Positions 1 to 8,753 of a stretch of DNA of 14,934 nt are shown here, piece after piece (position 1 is the stretch's first letter; each line of letters opens with the position of its first letter). The notes beneath the pieces were generated by a model, which worked only from the letters and a program-made list of their open reading frames with translations, was not told the DNA's origin and did no database searches. The stretch is from Pseudomonadota bacterium (GTDB lineage Bacteria; Pseudomonadota; Gammaproteobacteria; Burkholderiales; SG8-39): positions 1 to 14,934 of the forward strand of contig JAKAIH010000012.1 in NCBI GenBank assembly GCA_021825225.1, in the 5' to 3' direction. Made by a program: the position numbers and the translations under genes.

Positions 1-186
1 GGCGAACGCGAAATCAAATCGCGCACCATCGGCGAACTGGTGATGCGCGAACTGAAGAAAATGGACGACGTCGCCTATATCCGCTTCGCCTCGGTGTACG
101 AGGATTTCCAGCGCGTCGACGATTTCCGCGACGCCATCCTGCAGGTGAAGCGCCCGGGGCGCAAAACACGGCGCCAGGGGCCTTAA
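1..186 (+). CDS. nrdR: Transcriptional repressor NrdR, C-terminal part (5' end outside window)
   Basis: The frame is open from base 1 and stops at TAA 184-186, giving 61 residues of the C-terminal part. The stretch with [20 protein letters not shown] followed by [11 protein letters not shown] is the hallmark end of the ATP-cone domain of NrdR, the zinc-ribbon/ATP-cone repressor of ribonucleotide reductase genes, which binds NrdR boxes depending on the bound nucleotide. The zinc ribbon and the first half of the ATP cone lie upstream of the window. The tail after the ATP cone is short and basic. It is followed 30 bp later by ribD, the order often seen in betaproteobacteria (nrdR-ribD-ribE). The family is certain; only its 3' part can be read. 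Confidence 0.93.
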   Translation, partial: GEREIKSRTIGELVMRELKKMDDVAYIRFASVYEDFQRVDDFRDAILQVKRPGRKTRRQGP

Positions 187-216
187 GAGCCCGTTCCCCG
201 AGAGCGCGCGGTCCTC

Positions 217-1305
217 ATGTTCAGCCCCGCCGATCGCGAGCACATGACCGAGGCGCTGCGCCTCGCCGAAAGAGGTCTGTTCAGCACCACCCCCAATCCG
301 CGCGTCGGCTGCGTGATCGTGCGCGACGGCGAGGTGGTGGGCTCGGGTTGGCACGAATTCGCCGGCGGCCCGCACGCGGAAATCGTGGCGCTGCGCGCGG
401 CGGGCGAACGTGCGCGCGGCGCCACCGCCTACGTGTCGCTCGAGCCCTGCAGCCACCATGGACGCACCCCGCCCTGCGCCGATGCGCTGATCGCAGCCGG
501 CATCGCGCGCGTGGTCGCGGCGATGCAGGATCCCAATTCCAGAGTAGCGGGCAGCGGCTTCGAGCGCCTGCGCGCTGCCGGCATCCAGGTCGAGTCCGGG
601 CTGATGCAGGAAGAGGCACGCGCGCTCAACGTCGGCTTCGTTGCGCGCATGAGCCGCGGCCGCCCCTGGCTGCGCATGAAAATCGCGGCCAGCCTGGACG
701 GCAGGACGGCGCTCGCCAACGGACGCAGCCAGTGGATCACCGGGCCCGAGGCGCGCCGCGACGGTCATGCCTGGCGCGCGCGCGCCTGCGCCGTGCTCAC
801 CGGCATCGGCACGGTCAGGGACGACGACCCGCAGTTGAACGTGCGCGAGGTCGAGACCGCGCGCCAGCCGCTGAAAGTCGTGGTGGACAGCCAGCTGCAA
901 CTGCCGCTGTCGGCGCAGCTGCTCGCCAGCGGCAAGGTGCTCATCGCCGCCGCGGTCGAGGACAAGGCCGCGATCGCCGCCCTGCAGGACCGGGGCGCCG
1001 AGGTGCTGCTGCTGCCCGATGCGCGCGGCAAGGTGGAACTGAGCGAACTCATGCGCGAGCTCGCGCGGCGCGAGCTCAACGAAATACACGTGGAGGCCGG
1101 CGTCAAACTGAACGGCTCGCTGCTCGCCGCAGGGCTGGTCGACGAGCTGCTGCTCTATCTCGCGCCTAGCCTGCTCGGCGACAGTGCACGCGGCATGTTC
1201 AGCCTGCCCGAACTCACAGACCTGGCGCAGAAGCGGCTGGTACAATTCGCCGACGTACAAACCATAGGGAGCGACCTGCGCATCCTCGCGCAAGTCAAAA
1301 ATTGA
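217..1305 (+). CDS. ribD: Bifunctional RibD: pyrimidine deaminase / uracil reductase
   Basis: A 362-residue cytoplasmic enzyme that deaminates and then reduces the GTP-derived pyrimidine in riboflavin synthesis. The N-terminal deaminase half (about 1-145) has the zinc site H53-A-E55 and PC-x8-C (C78, C87), with catalytic Glu55. The C-terminal reductase half (about 148-362) begins at RPWLRMKIAASLDGRTA and contains ITGPEARRDGHAWRARACAVLTGIGTV-type NADPH and substrate-binding segments (residues 174-200), here shown only as a description of the segment. Length is normal for the family. ATG 217 is chosen because MFS-x-x-D is the usual family start; ATG 244 is a shorter in-frame alternative, and neither has a clear ribosome site. 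The stop TGA (1303-1305) lies 2 bp before the ribE ATG, so the two genes are probably co-translated. Confidence 0.96.
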   Translation: MFSPADREHMTEALRLAERGLFSTTPNPRVGCVIVRDGEVVGSGWHEFAGGPHAEIVALRAAGERARGATAYVSLEPCSHHGRTPPCADALIAAGIARVVAAMQDPNSRVAGSGFERLRAAGIQVESGLMQEEARALNVGFVARMSRGRPWLRMKIAASLDGRTALANGRSQWITGPEARRDGHAWRARACAVLTGIGTVRDDDPQLNVREVETARQPLKVVVDSQLQLPLSAQLLASGKVLIAAAVEDKAAIAALQDRGAEVLLLPDARGKVELSELMRELARRELNEIHVEAGVKLNGSLLAAGLVDELLLYLAPSLLGDSARGMFSLPELTDLAQKRLVQFADVQTIGSDLRILAQVKN

Positions 1306-1307
1306 AC

Positions 1308-1898
1308 ATGTTCACCGGCATCGTCACCTCGATCGGAAAAATCACCCAATCCGCGCCGCGCGACGGCGGCCTGCGCCTCGCCGTCGACGCGGGCATGCTC
1401 GACCTGTCCGACGTGGCGCTGGGCGACAGCATCGCCGTGAACGGCGTCTGCCTCACCGTCATCGCCCTGCACGAGGACCGCTTCGAAGTCGACGTATCCC
1501 AGGAGACCATCAACTGCACCGTCGGGCTGGACGGACCGAACGAGGTCAATCTGGAGAAATCGCTGCGCCTGTCCGACCGCCTGGGCGGACACCTGATGTC
1601 CGGCCATGTCGACGGCGTGGGCGAGGTGAGGCGCTTCGAAGCCGCAGGCGAGAGTTTCCTGCTCGTCATCCGTGCGCCGCAGGACCTGGCCAGGTACATC
1701 GCACGCAAGGGTTCGGTCACGGTGAACGGGGTCAGCCTCACCGTCAACCGCGTGGAGGACGCCGATTTCGAGATCAACCTGATACCGCACACCCTCGGCG
1801 TGACCAACCTGAAGAACCTCAAACCCGGCAGCCGGGTCAACCTCGAGGTCGACCTGATCGCCCGCTACATCGAGCGCCTGCAGCACTATGGCGCGTAG
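1308..1898 (+). CDS. ribE: Riboflavin synthase alpha subunit
   Basis: A 196-residue enzyme that dismutates two 6,7-dimethyl-8-ribityllumazine molecules to riboflavin. It has the two tandem lumazine-binding barrels: repeat 1 about 1-90 (MFTGIV start, SIAVNGVCLT at 41-50) and repeat 2 about 91-190 (LGGHLMSGHVDG at 92-103, GSVTVNGVSLT at 135-145, IPHTLGVTNL at 159-168). ATG 1308 is chosen since MFTGIV is the invariant family start; a TTG at 1302 would add two residues. It follows ribD with a 2-bp gap. The final codons (1857-1898) recur in altered form at 4673-4714, so the present 3' end may have been supplied by an inserted element. ribBA and ribH, which often follow, are not in the window. Confidence 0.96.
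   Translation: MFTGIVTSIGKITQSAPRDGGLRLAVDAGMLDLSDVALGDSIAVNGVCLTVIALHEDRFEVDVSQETINCTVGLDGPNEVNLEKSLRLSDRLGGHLMSGHVDGVGEVRRFEAAGESFLLVIRAPQDLARYIARKGSVTVNGVSLTVNRVEDADFEINLIPHTLGVTNLKNLKPGSRVNLEVDLIARYIERLQHYGA
1857..1898 (+). repeat. Left copy of the ribE 3'-end repeat (candidate att site)
   Basis: These 42 bp are the last 13 sense codons and the stop of ribE (I-ARYIERLQHYGA-stop). They match 4673-4714 at 35 of 42 positions without gaps. Six of the seven differences are synonymous third-position changes and one changes the first codon (ATC/GTC). The longest identical run is CGCCTGCAGCA (1875-1885). A gene-3'-end repeat bounding foreign DNA is the typical product of site-specific integration by a tyrosine recombinase; that reading is inference, as no integrase is seen. 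Confidence 0.75.
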
Positions 1899-2443
1899 CA
1901 CATCGCGCCATCGTTAATCCGGCGTGGAATCCGCTTAGCACGTGCATGGACGTAGTGTAAAGCACGAAAAACCTTTGGAACTTTGTCAGAACGCTGTATT
2001 GGCCCAAGTTATTTGGTGATGGACGTCTGACGGTAATCTTGTGCAATAGCGACGAATACCAAAGGATAATCTCCGCGCGTAAGGCTGCGTCTTTTCTCCC
2101 TGCCCGGAGTGATAGCAACTAAGGGGGCGCAGCAGTGCATGGCAAGGAGGTATCTCCGCGTTGAGGATGCACCTGCGGACGTGACGGTCGCTGAAGAAGT
2201 ACGCCTACCGCATCTGCTGACACAGCCGCCTTTCAGTCCATGACATTGCGTCTTCCCTACTCAAGGTCCATTGCTTCCGGGTCACGACGCGGAGTCGACG
2301 TCGGCTTTGAGGAAGAATCGCCAGCGGCAGGTGGGGCCGGGACGCGCCCTTGCCATGAGTTAGAAACCGATACGTTCTCGGTCATCGGAGCCGGGCAAAA
2401 ACTGACGCTGCGCGGCTTTGATGCCAGCACGTTTCTGACCCTG
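1899..2443. other. 545-bp gene-poor left part of the island
   Basis: No convincing gene on either strand. The first about 200 bp are AT-richer than the surroundings. A 34-codon ATG frame (2138-2242) and a longer plus frame from 2240 that runs antisense through the toxin gene look like chance frames; I recognise no domain in them. The region may hold remains of a lost integrase or cargo gene, but I cannot show this from the sequence. Confidence 0.5.
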
Positions 2444-2734
2444 CTACAGATGCCTTTTCATGTCCATGTTCTGGTGCAGGACACGCACGATCCGAATACC
2501 TTTGGCTTTTGGCACGTAAAACACGACGTGTGATTCAAATTCGAGCCGCCGCAAATCCGGCGAGAGTTCGCTCGCGCTGCGACCCTGCATCGGATTTCCC
2601 GCAAGACTCTCGAATCGCTCGTGCAAACCGGTGAGATAGTCTCGCGCCGGCTTCAGGCCGAAATTGAGAATCGTGTATTCGTAGATTCCAGAGAGATCGG
2701 CGGCGGCTTTAGAGGAAAGACTATAGTCGGCCAT
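2444..2734 (-). CDS. ParE/RelE-family toxin
   Basis: A 96-residue small protein starting MADYSLSSKAAADLSGIYEY, with the ParE pattern: an N-terminal beta strand leading into an LS..A..DL..I..YT helix, a central GLKPARDYLTGL helix, the PMQGRSASELSPDLRRLEF segment, and C-terminal strands with HVVFYVPKAKGIRIVRVLHQNMD. ParE toxins usually poison DNA gyrase, whereas RelE relatives cut mRNA on the ribosome; the ParD-type partner favours a ParE role, but the target cannot be read from sequence. Its ATG lies inside the end of the antitoxin gene (14-bp overlap), the usual translational coupling. Length and conserved core look intact, so the toxin is probably functional. Confidence 0.88.
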   Translation of the reverse strand: MADYSLSSKAAADLSGIYEYTILNFGLKPARDYLTGLHERFESLAGNPMQGRSASELSPDLRRLEFESHVVFYVPKAKGIRIVRVLHQNMDMKRHL

Positions 2735-2978
2735 TCGATTTCAATCGGAGTTCGACTTCCTCCATGATCTGCGGCACAGTCCGATCACTCTCGCCGCTGT
2801 CCAAGCCTTCCTGAATGGCGGCCTTGAGGGTCTGAAATTTGGCGTTTTGTTCCTGGTCACGGCGGATCAGGTCGCGAAAATACTCACTATCGTTGGTGTA
2901 ATCGCCGCTGGCGATTCTCCCCTTAACCCACGCGTCCTGCTGGTCGGAAAGGGTGATGGTTTTGCGGGTGGTTGCCAC
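2721..2978 (-). CDS. ParD-like antitoxin
   Basis: An 85-residue protein with an N-terminal ribbon-helix-helix segment (about 1-45: RKTITLSDQQDAWVKGRI, then SGDYTNDSEYFRDLIRRDQE) and an acidic C-terminal tail (about 50-85) that would bind the toxin. This is the ParD/CC2985-type antitoxin pattern. The start is GTG at 2978-2976, supported by GGAG seven bases upstream; no ATG fits. It is the first gene of the minus-strand antitoxin-toxin pair and its 3' end overlaps the toxin start by 14 bp. The repeats at 3000-3036 directly upstream are a good candidate for its own operator, giving autoregulation typical for such pairs. Confidence 0.88.
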   Translation of the reverse strand: MATTRKTITLSDQQDAWVKGRIASGDYTNDSEYFRDLIRRDQEQNAKFQTLKAAIQEGLDSGESDRTVPQIMEEVELRLKSNGRL

Positions 2979-2999
2979 TGTTGGTCTCCAATAGGTGCG

Positions 3000-3047
3000 A
3001 TAGTCATACTATTGGTGCAATATAGCATACTATTGGGCGCCGCAAAA
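3000..3047 (-). promoter_or_regulatory. Promoter and repeated operator of the parD/parE-like operon
   Basis: The 11-mer CATACTATTGG (plus strand) occurs at 3005-3015 and 3026-3036, a period of 21 bp or two helix turns. Each copy sits in an inverted repeat: ATAGT-CAT-ACTAT (3000-3012, perfect) and ATAG-CATA-CTAT (3022-3033). On the minus strand a TATATT (3024-3019) fits a -10 box and TTTTGC (3047-3042), 17 bp upstream, a weak -35. The repeats overlap and follow the -10, as expected for a repressor operator bound by the ribbon-helix-helix antitoxin. Confidence 0.6.
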
Positions 3048-3102
3048 TCCGAAACCGACGGCCACGTACAGGCCTTCCGCGTCAATCAAGCCCGGCAGTT
3101 GG

Positions 3103-3846
3103 CTAACCACCGATTCGTGCTCGCCCCTCGCCGCCGTTCAGGGGCTTGGCGAACCCGACCTTATCGCCCGCCAAGCTACCTTTGTGTGCCGCTGTCGGGT
3201 CACGCATCGCAATGCGCGAACTCTTGTATTTCGGAGTACCGAATTCCGCATCGCGCCGGGTAAGCTTGTCGTTGACTAGAACGAGCGCTGTTCCTATTCC
3301 CTGACGATTAGGGGCGGCGGCGAATTCCGCATCCCGCTCACGGCGCAAGTTTTTCATCCGGGATGACAGCCGCACCGCCATTGCCTTCCGAAAATCCTCC
3401 GCTTCGATCCTGCTCCATTCGGGATGGTCCTTACGGGCATGGTTCAAGGCAGCCCACACGCTGCCCTTGAGATATGCGACCAGCCATTGTGCAAACAGGG
3501 TATCGGCGCGATCACCGTAGAAGCCAACGCCATAACCGTGCGTTGCATCGTAGTGCAGGCGAACGATGGTGTCGGTGAACGTTGCCACGCCGGTACTGAC
3601 GATCTGAAACCACCTGGGGCAACTCTTGGCTGGGTTCTGCGGCGCACCGTAGGCGTGAAAGGCGTCGGCCCAATCAAAATCTATCGCTGCTTCCGTACTG
3701 GCGATTTCCGCCTGCTCGATGCCGAACTTGCGGATCAGGGCTTCAGCCTGAGCCAGGGCGCGCTCGGCTTCGTTGCGATTACCCCGGTCGTCCATGGCGA
3801 CGGCCATGAGCTTCTGAGTTTTTCTTATTGCTTGGGCTTTATCCAT
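3103..3846 (-). CDS. DUF2786 domain-containing protein
   Basis: A 247-residue protein. Residues about 1-50 (DKAQAIRKTQKLMAVAMDDR, then NEAERALAQAEALIRKFGIEQAEI) match the DUF2786 helical domain. The middle part (about 85-150), with a GYGVGFYGDRADTLFAQWLV segment, resembles the domain usually found C-terminal to it in phage, plasmid and ICE proteins. Its function is unknown; no catalytic motif is evident. The C-terminal tail is basic and Gly-rich. The start is ATG 3846, with a GAGGGA about a dozen bases upstream; the hypothetical gene at 3880-4389 ends 33 bp before it, so both may be co-transcribed. Presence next to a toxin-antitoxin pair supports the mobile nature of the region. Confidence 0.8.
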   Translation of the reverse strand: MDKAQAIRKTQKLMAVAMDDRGNRNEAERALAQAEALIRKFGIEQAEIASTEAAIDFDWADAFHAYGAPQNPAKSCPRWFQIVSTGVATFTDTIVRLHYDATHGYGVGFYGDRADTLFAQWLVAYLKGSVWAALNHARKDHPEWSRIEAEDFRKAMAVRLSSRMKNLRRERDAEFAAAPNRQGIGTALVLVNDKLTRRDAEFGTPKYKSSRIAMRDPTAAHKGSLAGDKVGFAKPLNGGEGRARIGG

Positions 3847-3879
3847 CTATGCTCAGTTCCCTCATCACACTGCTCAAAC

Positions 3880-4389
3880 CTAGCCGGGTTTGCGAAAGCC
3901 ATCCTCAATCCACGCGCTCGCACTGGCCCTGCTCAGTTTGAATCGCGGACCCACGCGCACTTGAGCCAGAACTTCATCATTGGCGTCGTGTGCGCGCAAA
4001 AGAGCATGGGGATCGTCTTCGTCGGCAACGATGTCCAGCGTAATGCTGATCTGTCCGGACTGCGCGTTGACCGTGACGCTCTGGTGGTGTGCCGCATGCA
4101 ACTGTTGCTCCTGGCGCAGCCGGAATTCAGAAGCTGTCTTGACCAGAGTGTTGAAGGCGGCAGGGTCAAGCGGCTTCGGGTTCTTCTTGTCACGCCCCAT
4201 TGTCCAGGGGCCGACCAGCGCAGGCTCGACCTCGCCGTCCAGGATCATCTCGACGGCCCAGCCCTCATCGTCTTCGTTCTTGATTACGCGAGCGGTCCAG
4301 CCGTTGTCGCGCCACACTCGCGCTTCCTTAACAAAAGCGGGTGCGGTGGCGTCTGTCTCAGCGGCGGCGTCCATCGTGTTTATCGTCAT
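3880..4389 (-). CDS. Hypothetical protein of the island
   Basis: A 169-residue, mostly polar, acidic N-terminal protein of unknown function. Visible: a segment with VWRDNGWTARVIKNEDDEGW and VEMILDGEVEPALVGPW (about 25-65), a KNPKPLDPAAFNTLVKTASE stretch, and a beta-rich part with ITLDIVADEDDPHALLRAHD (about 117-136). No membrane segment or known catalytic motif. ATG 4389 is taken because GGAGGT lies upstream (minus strand, 4406-4401) and the reading frame is well kept; ATG 4374 is an alternative. A three-codon frame (ATG GCG CCA TGA, 4397-4386) sits between this ribosome site and the gene, its stop overlapping the gene's ATG. I do not recognise the family by name; similar small proteins occur on plasmids and integrative elements. 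Confidence 0.65.
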   Translation of the reverse strand: MTINTMDAAAETDATAPAFVKEARVWRDNGWTARVIKNEDDEGWAVEMILDGEVEPALVGPWTMGRDKKNPKPLDPAAFNTLVKTASEFRLRQEQQLHAAHHQSVTVNAQSGQISITLDIVADEDDPHALLRAHDANDEVLAQVRVGPRFKLSRASASAWIEDGFRKPG

Positions 4390-4822
4390 GGCGCCATTTT
4401 ACCTCCAGACGAGGTAAGCGGCGGAGACTAGCGCCACAGCGAGGCGCTCTGTGGGGTTGACTCAAATAGAGCATCCGGAATCAATTTGTTGGCTCTTTAT
4501 GCAAGGGGAGGCTCGCGCACGTAGTAGCCAGGATATGGGAGAATGATAGATAAATATAAATCTACGTGCGGGTATCAACATCTAGCGCAGGTGACGGTAT
4601 ATGCGACGCCAAATAATGCCATTCAGTCACAAAACACTATGCCCATACTCGCCCATGACAAACCTCAACGGTGTCGCGCGTTACATCGAACGCCTGCAGC
4701 ATTACGGCGCCTAGTCCGAATTCCCTTCAATCGCCCAGTACCCCGTATACCTCGATGGCCGGCACGAGGATTCCCGCCACGCCGCAGAGCGTGCATCGTT
4801 TGCATGAGGCCCCGCTGACACC
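4390..4822. other. Gene-free stretch with the island's right end
   Basis: No gene of its own. Bases 4430-4660 are AT-richer and include GATAGATAAATATAAAT (4544-4560). The ribE-end relic lies at 4673-4714. From 4715 the composition returns to that of the chromosome and leads to the histidine kinase start. Short plus frames here (for example from 4543) lack support. Confidence 0.5.
4673..4714 (+). pseudogene. Relic of a ribE 3' end (right repeat, candidate att site)
   Basis: Bases 4673-4714 read VARYIERLQHYGA-stop, identical in 12 consecutive residues to the end of the intact ribE but with different codons (GCG/GCC, CGT/CGC, GAA/GAG, CAT/CAC, TAC/TAT, GCC/GCG). Upstream of 4673 the similarity stops, so this is a 3'-end fragment without the rest of the gene. 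It is probably the original host ribE terminus displaced by the insertion, or less likely a trace of a lost ribE duplicate. The synonymous differences show both versions evolved as coding sequence in different lineages. Confidence 0.75.
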
Positions 4823-6583
4823 ATGACGAAACGTTTGCGTCACTTGCTGCTCGCACTCGTCGCGCTGGCGCTGGTGGCCGCGCTCGCGTTTCTGTACGAC
4901 AAGACGCAGGCAGTCGACCTGGGCGAACGCAACGAGATTGCGGCGCTGCTCGATACCCTGCGCGAGATCGACAGCCGCTGGGACATCGACGTATTGCGCG
5001 AGCGCACCGAGCTCGACCCGAATCAGCCGGCGGCGCCCAATCGCACGGCAGCGGCGAAGAAGGCGCTCGCCAGCCTGGCCGCCGCCGTGCCGCGCGCCGA
5101 CAGCGCAGCCTTGCGAGGGGGCATGGGCGGGCTCGCCAAGGCCATGTTCGAAAAAGCAGTCCTGGTGGAAAAATACAAGGCCGAAAGCGCGCACGCCAAA
5201 GTCGCGCTGCGCGCGGTGCTCTCCGGCGCGGCCGCGCTGAGCAGCCCGGCCGGCGCGCCGCCCAGCCCCGACGCGCGGCAAGCGCAGCTCGATCAGGCAG
5301 TCAACCAACTGGTCGCCGCAGTGGAACAGTACTATTGGCTGGGGAAGGCGGCCGCACCGATGAGCCTGCAAATGGCGGCGAACCGGGTGCAGGAGCTGGC
5401 TGGCGGCGTCAGCGACAGCGCGCGCGATCAGGCCGCCGCCATGGACGGCGCAGTGCGGGAACTGCTGCAGCACAAGCCGGCCGAAGAGGAACTGTTCGCG
5501 AAGCTCTCGTCCCTGTCTTCCGGCCCGCGCCTCGACCAGATGAGTTTCGCCCTGAACCGCGAACTCGAGGACACGCTGCAGACGAAGGAACTGTTCCGGG
5601 TGTACCTGCTCGCCTACGCTGCGGCGCTGCTGATCGGCGTCGGCTATCTGGGGGTGCGGCTCAAGGCCGCGAACGAAAGCCTGGAGCAGCGCGTGATCGA
5701 GCGCACGCGCGAGCTGTCCGAGGCGCTGCGCCACCTGAAAGAGTCCGAAGCGCAGCTGATCCAGTCGGAGAAAATGTCCTCGCTCGGCCAGATGGTCGCC
5801 GGCGTCGCGCACGAGATCAACACGCCGCTTGCCTACGTGAAGAACAGTCTGGGCACGGTCAGCGAGCGCCTGCCGCAGATCACGGCCGCGATCGGGCACT
5901 GCGAAGAACTGCTGGCGCTGCTGGCCGCGGGCAAGGCCGAGCCCGACGCCCTGAACCGGCAGTTCGCGCAGACCTCCGCAGCGCTGGCCCAGCTCAAGCA
6001 GCAGCAGGTGCTGACCGAGCTCGGCGCCCTGGTCAAGGACGGCATTTACGGCACCGGCGAGATGGCGGAGATCGTGGGCAATCTCAAGGACTTCAGCCGC
6101 CTCGACCGCAGCAAGGTGGCGAGCTTCAACCTCAACGACGGACTCGCGAGTTCGCTCGGCCTGGCGCGGCATATGCTCAAGGCGGTGAAAGTCACGCGGC
6201 AGTTCGGCGAAATACCGACCATCACTTGCGCGCCCTCGCAGATCAACCAGGTATTCCTGAACCTGATCACCAACGCGGCGCAGGCGCTGCCGCCTGCGAA
6301 CGGGGAAATCACGCTGACCACGCGCGCCGACCAGGGCGGCGTCGCGGTCGAGGTCGCCGACAACGGCAAGGGCATCCCCCCCGAGGTGCTGCCGAAAATC
6401 TTCGATCCTTTCTTCACCACCAAGGAAGCCGGCAAAGGCACCGGGCTCGGGCTGTCGATCTCGTTCAAGATCGTGGAGCAGCATGGCGGGCGCATAACGG
6501 TCGCCTCCGAAGTCGGCAAGGGGACCCGATTCACGGTATGGCTGCCGGCGAAGCCCCCCGCGGAAACCGAACTCGCCGCGTAG
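4823..6583 (+). CDS. Membrane sensor histidine kinase with helical periplasmic (DAHL-like) domain
   Basis: 586 residues: a first membrane segment (about 7-25), a periplasmic region of about 230 residues that is helical and Ala/Leu/Glu-rich, with EIDSRWDIDVLRER (48-61) as in DAHL sensory domains, a second membrane segment (about 258-279), a coiled coil (about 283-318), then the kinase core. The phosphoacceptor is H330 (AGVAHEINTPLAYVKNSL), with an N box around N480/N484 (FLNLITNAAQAL), DNGKG at 513-517, DPFFTTK at 528-534 and GKGTGLGLS at 538-546. All ATP-binding motifs are present, so it should be active. The ligand is unknown. No strong ribosome site precedes ATG 4823, but no better start exists. 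It ends 3 bp before the Ser/Thr kinase-receiver gene, its likely partner. Confidence 0.9.
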   Translation: MTKRLRHLLLALVALALVAALAFLYDKTQAVDLGERNEIAALLDTLREIDSRWDIDVLRERTELDPNQPAAPNRTAAAKKALASLAAAVPRADSAALRGGMGGLAKAMFEKAVLVEKYKAESAHAKVALRAVLSGAAALSSPAGAPPSPDARQAQLDQAVNQLVAAVEQYYWLGKAAAPMSLQMAANRVQELAGGVSDSARDQAAAMDGAVRELLQHKPAEEELFAKLSSLSSGPRLDQMSFALNRELEDTLQTKELFRVYLLAYAAALLIGVGYLGVRLKAANESLEQRVIERTRELSEALRHLKESEAQLIQSEKMSSLGQMVAGVAHEINTPLAYVKNSLGTVSERLPQITAAIGHCEELLALLAAGKAEPDALNRQFAQTSAALAQLKQQQVLTELGALVKDGIYGTGEMAEIVGNLKDFSRLDRSKVASFNLNDGLASSLGLARHMLKAVKVTRQFGEIPTITCAPSQINQVFLNLITNAAQALPPANGEITLTTRADQGGVAVEVADNGKGIPPEVLPKIFDPFFTTKEAGKGTGLGLSISFKIVEQHGGRITVASEVGKGTRFTVWLPAKPPAETELAA

Positions 6584-6586
6584 AGC

Positions 6587-8458
<1,872 letters not shown>

Positions 8459-8517
8459 GCGCGCGCCGACATCGAATGGTTCGAGCCTTGGGCGGCTCGC
8501 CGACCGAAGCAAAACTG

Positions 8518-8532
8518 GGCGCCTTTGGCGCC
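8518..8532 (+). terminator. Short hairpin after the kinase operon, possible weak terminator
   Basis: GGCGCC-TTT-GGCGCC forms a 6-bp GC stem with a 3-nt loop, 60 bp after the kinase-receiver stop, followed by TTACTGT rather than a clean T run. It may end the operon, but the lack of a U tract makes this uncertain. Confidence 0.3.
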
Positions 8533-8597
8533 TTACTGTCCAGCTTTAACGCCAATAATCAGCGATCGTGCGAAGGCCCCGTCCGTTCGACCTGAAG

Positions 8598-8753
8598 TTA
8601 GACTCCCACATACCCTACAGCGCCCTTCTTGGCGCCGGGAATGCATGCAAGCAGTCCCGGGATGAGACGTTTCCGGCGCGCCGTCTTGACCTCGTGACCC
8701 ACGATGTCGCGCGAGAACCGCCAGTCAACACATTCGTCGACAAATACCTTCAC
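8598..8753 (-). pseudogene. DUF5615 PIN-like toxin with in-frame internal deletion
   Basis: A 51-codon frame starting at GTG 8753 that overlaps the stop of the DUF433 antitoxin by 3 bases (GTGA). The first 25 residues (VKVFVDECVDWRFSRDIVGH, then EVKTAR) match the start of DUF5615 toxins, with the Asp/Glu of the PIN-like active site. The last 25 (RKRLIPGLLACIPGAKKGAV, then GYVGV) match the family's C-terminal end. The middle, including the usual MGW..(K)NGELL and VTVD(R/Q)NL segments, about 55-65 residues, is missing, yet the frame is kept. The toxin is therefore probably inactive. The family assignment rests on recall of the motif order at both ends. Confidence 0.7.

Larger units (their letters stand above)
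1899..4714. mobile_element. Putative integrated island at the 3' end of ribE
   Basis: A stretch of about 2.8 kb between the two ribE-end repeats. Base composition is visibly lower in GC than the flanking rib and kinase genes, and all four recognisable genes read on the minus strand: a ParE-like toxin, a ParD-like antitoxin, a DUF2786 protein and a hypothetical protein. Toxin-antitoxin and DUF2786 genes are frequent cargo of integrative elements and plasmids. No integrase, transposase, relaxase or replication gene is visible, so it may be a decayed element or one mobilised in trans. The left boundary directly after the ribE stop is sharp, and homology at the right end starts abruptly at about 4673. 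Confidence 0.6.

Noticed and set aside
1302..1307. TTG start for riboflavin synthase two codons upstream
   Set aside because: MFTGIV from ATG 1308 is the conserved family N terminus, so the ATG is the better start.
2240..2533. Plus-strand 97-codon frame at the left of the island
   Set aside because: Its second half is antisense to the ParE-like toxin, there is no ribosome site, and I recognise no homology; kept only as part of the unexplained stretch.
3424..4431. 335-codon plus-strand frame across the island genes
   Set aside because: Antisense to both the DUF2786 gene and the hypothetical gene, which have better starts and protein-like sequence.
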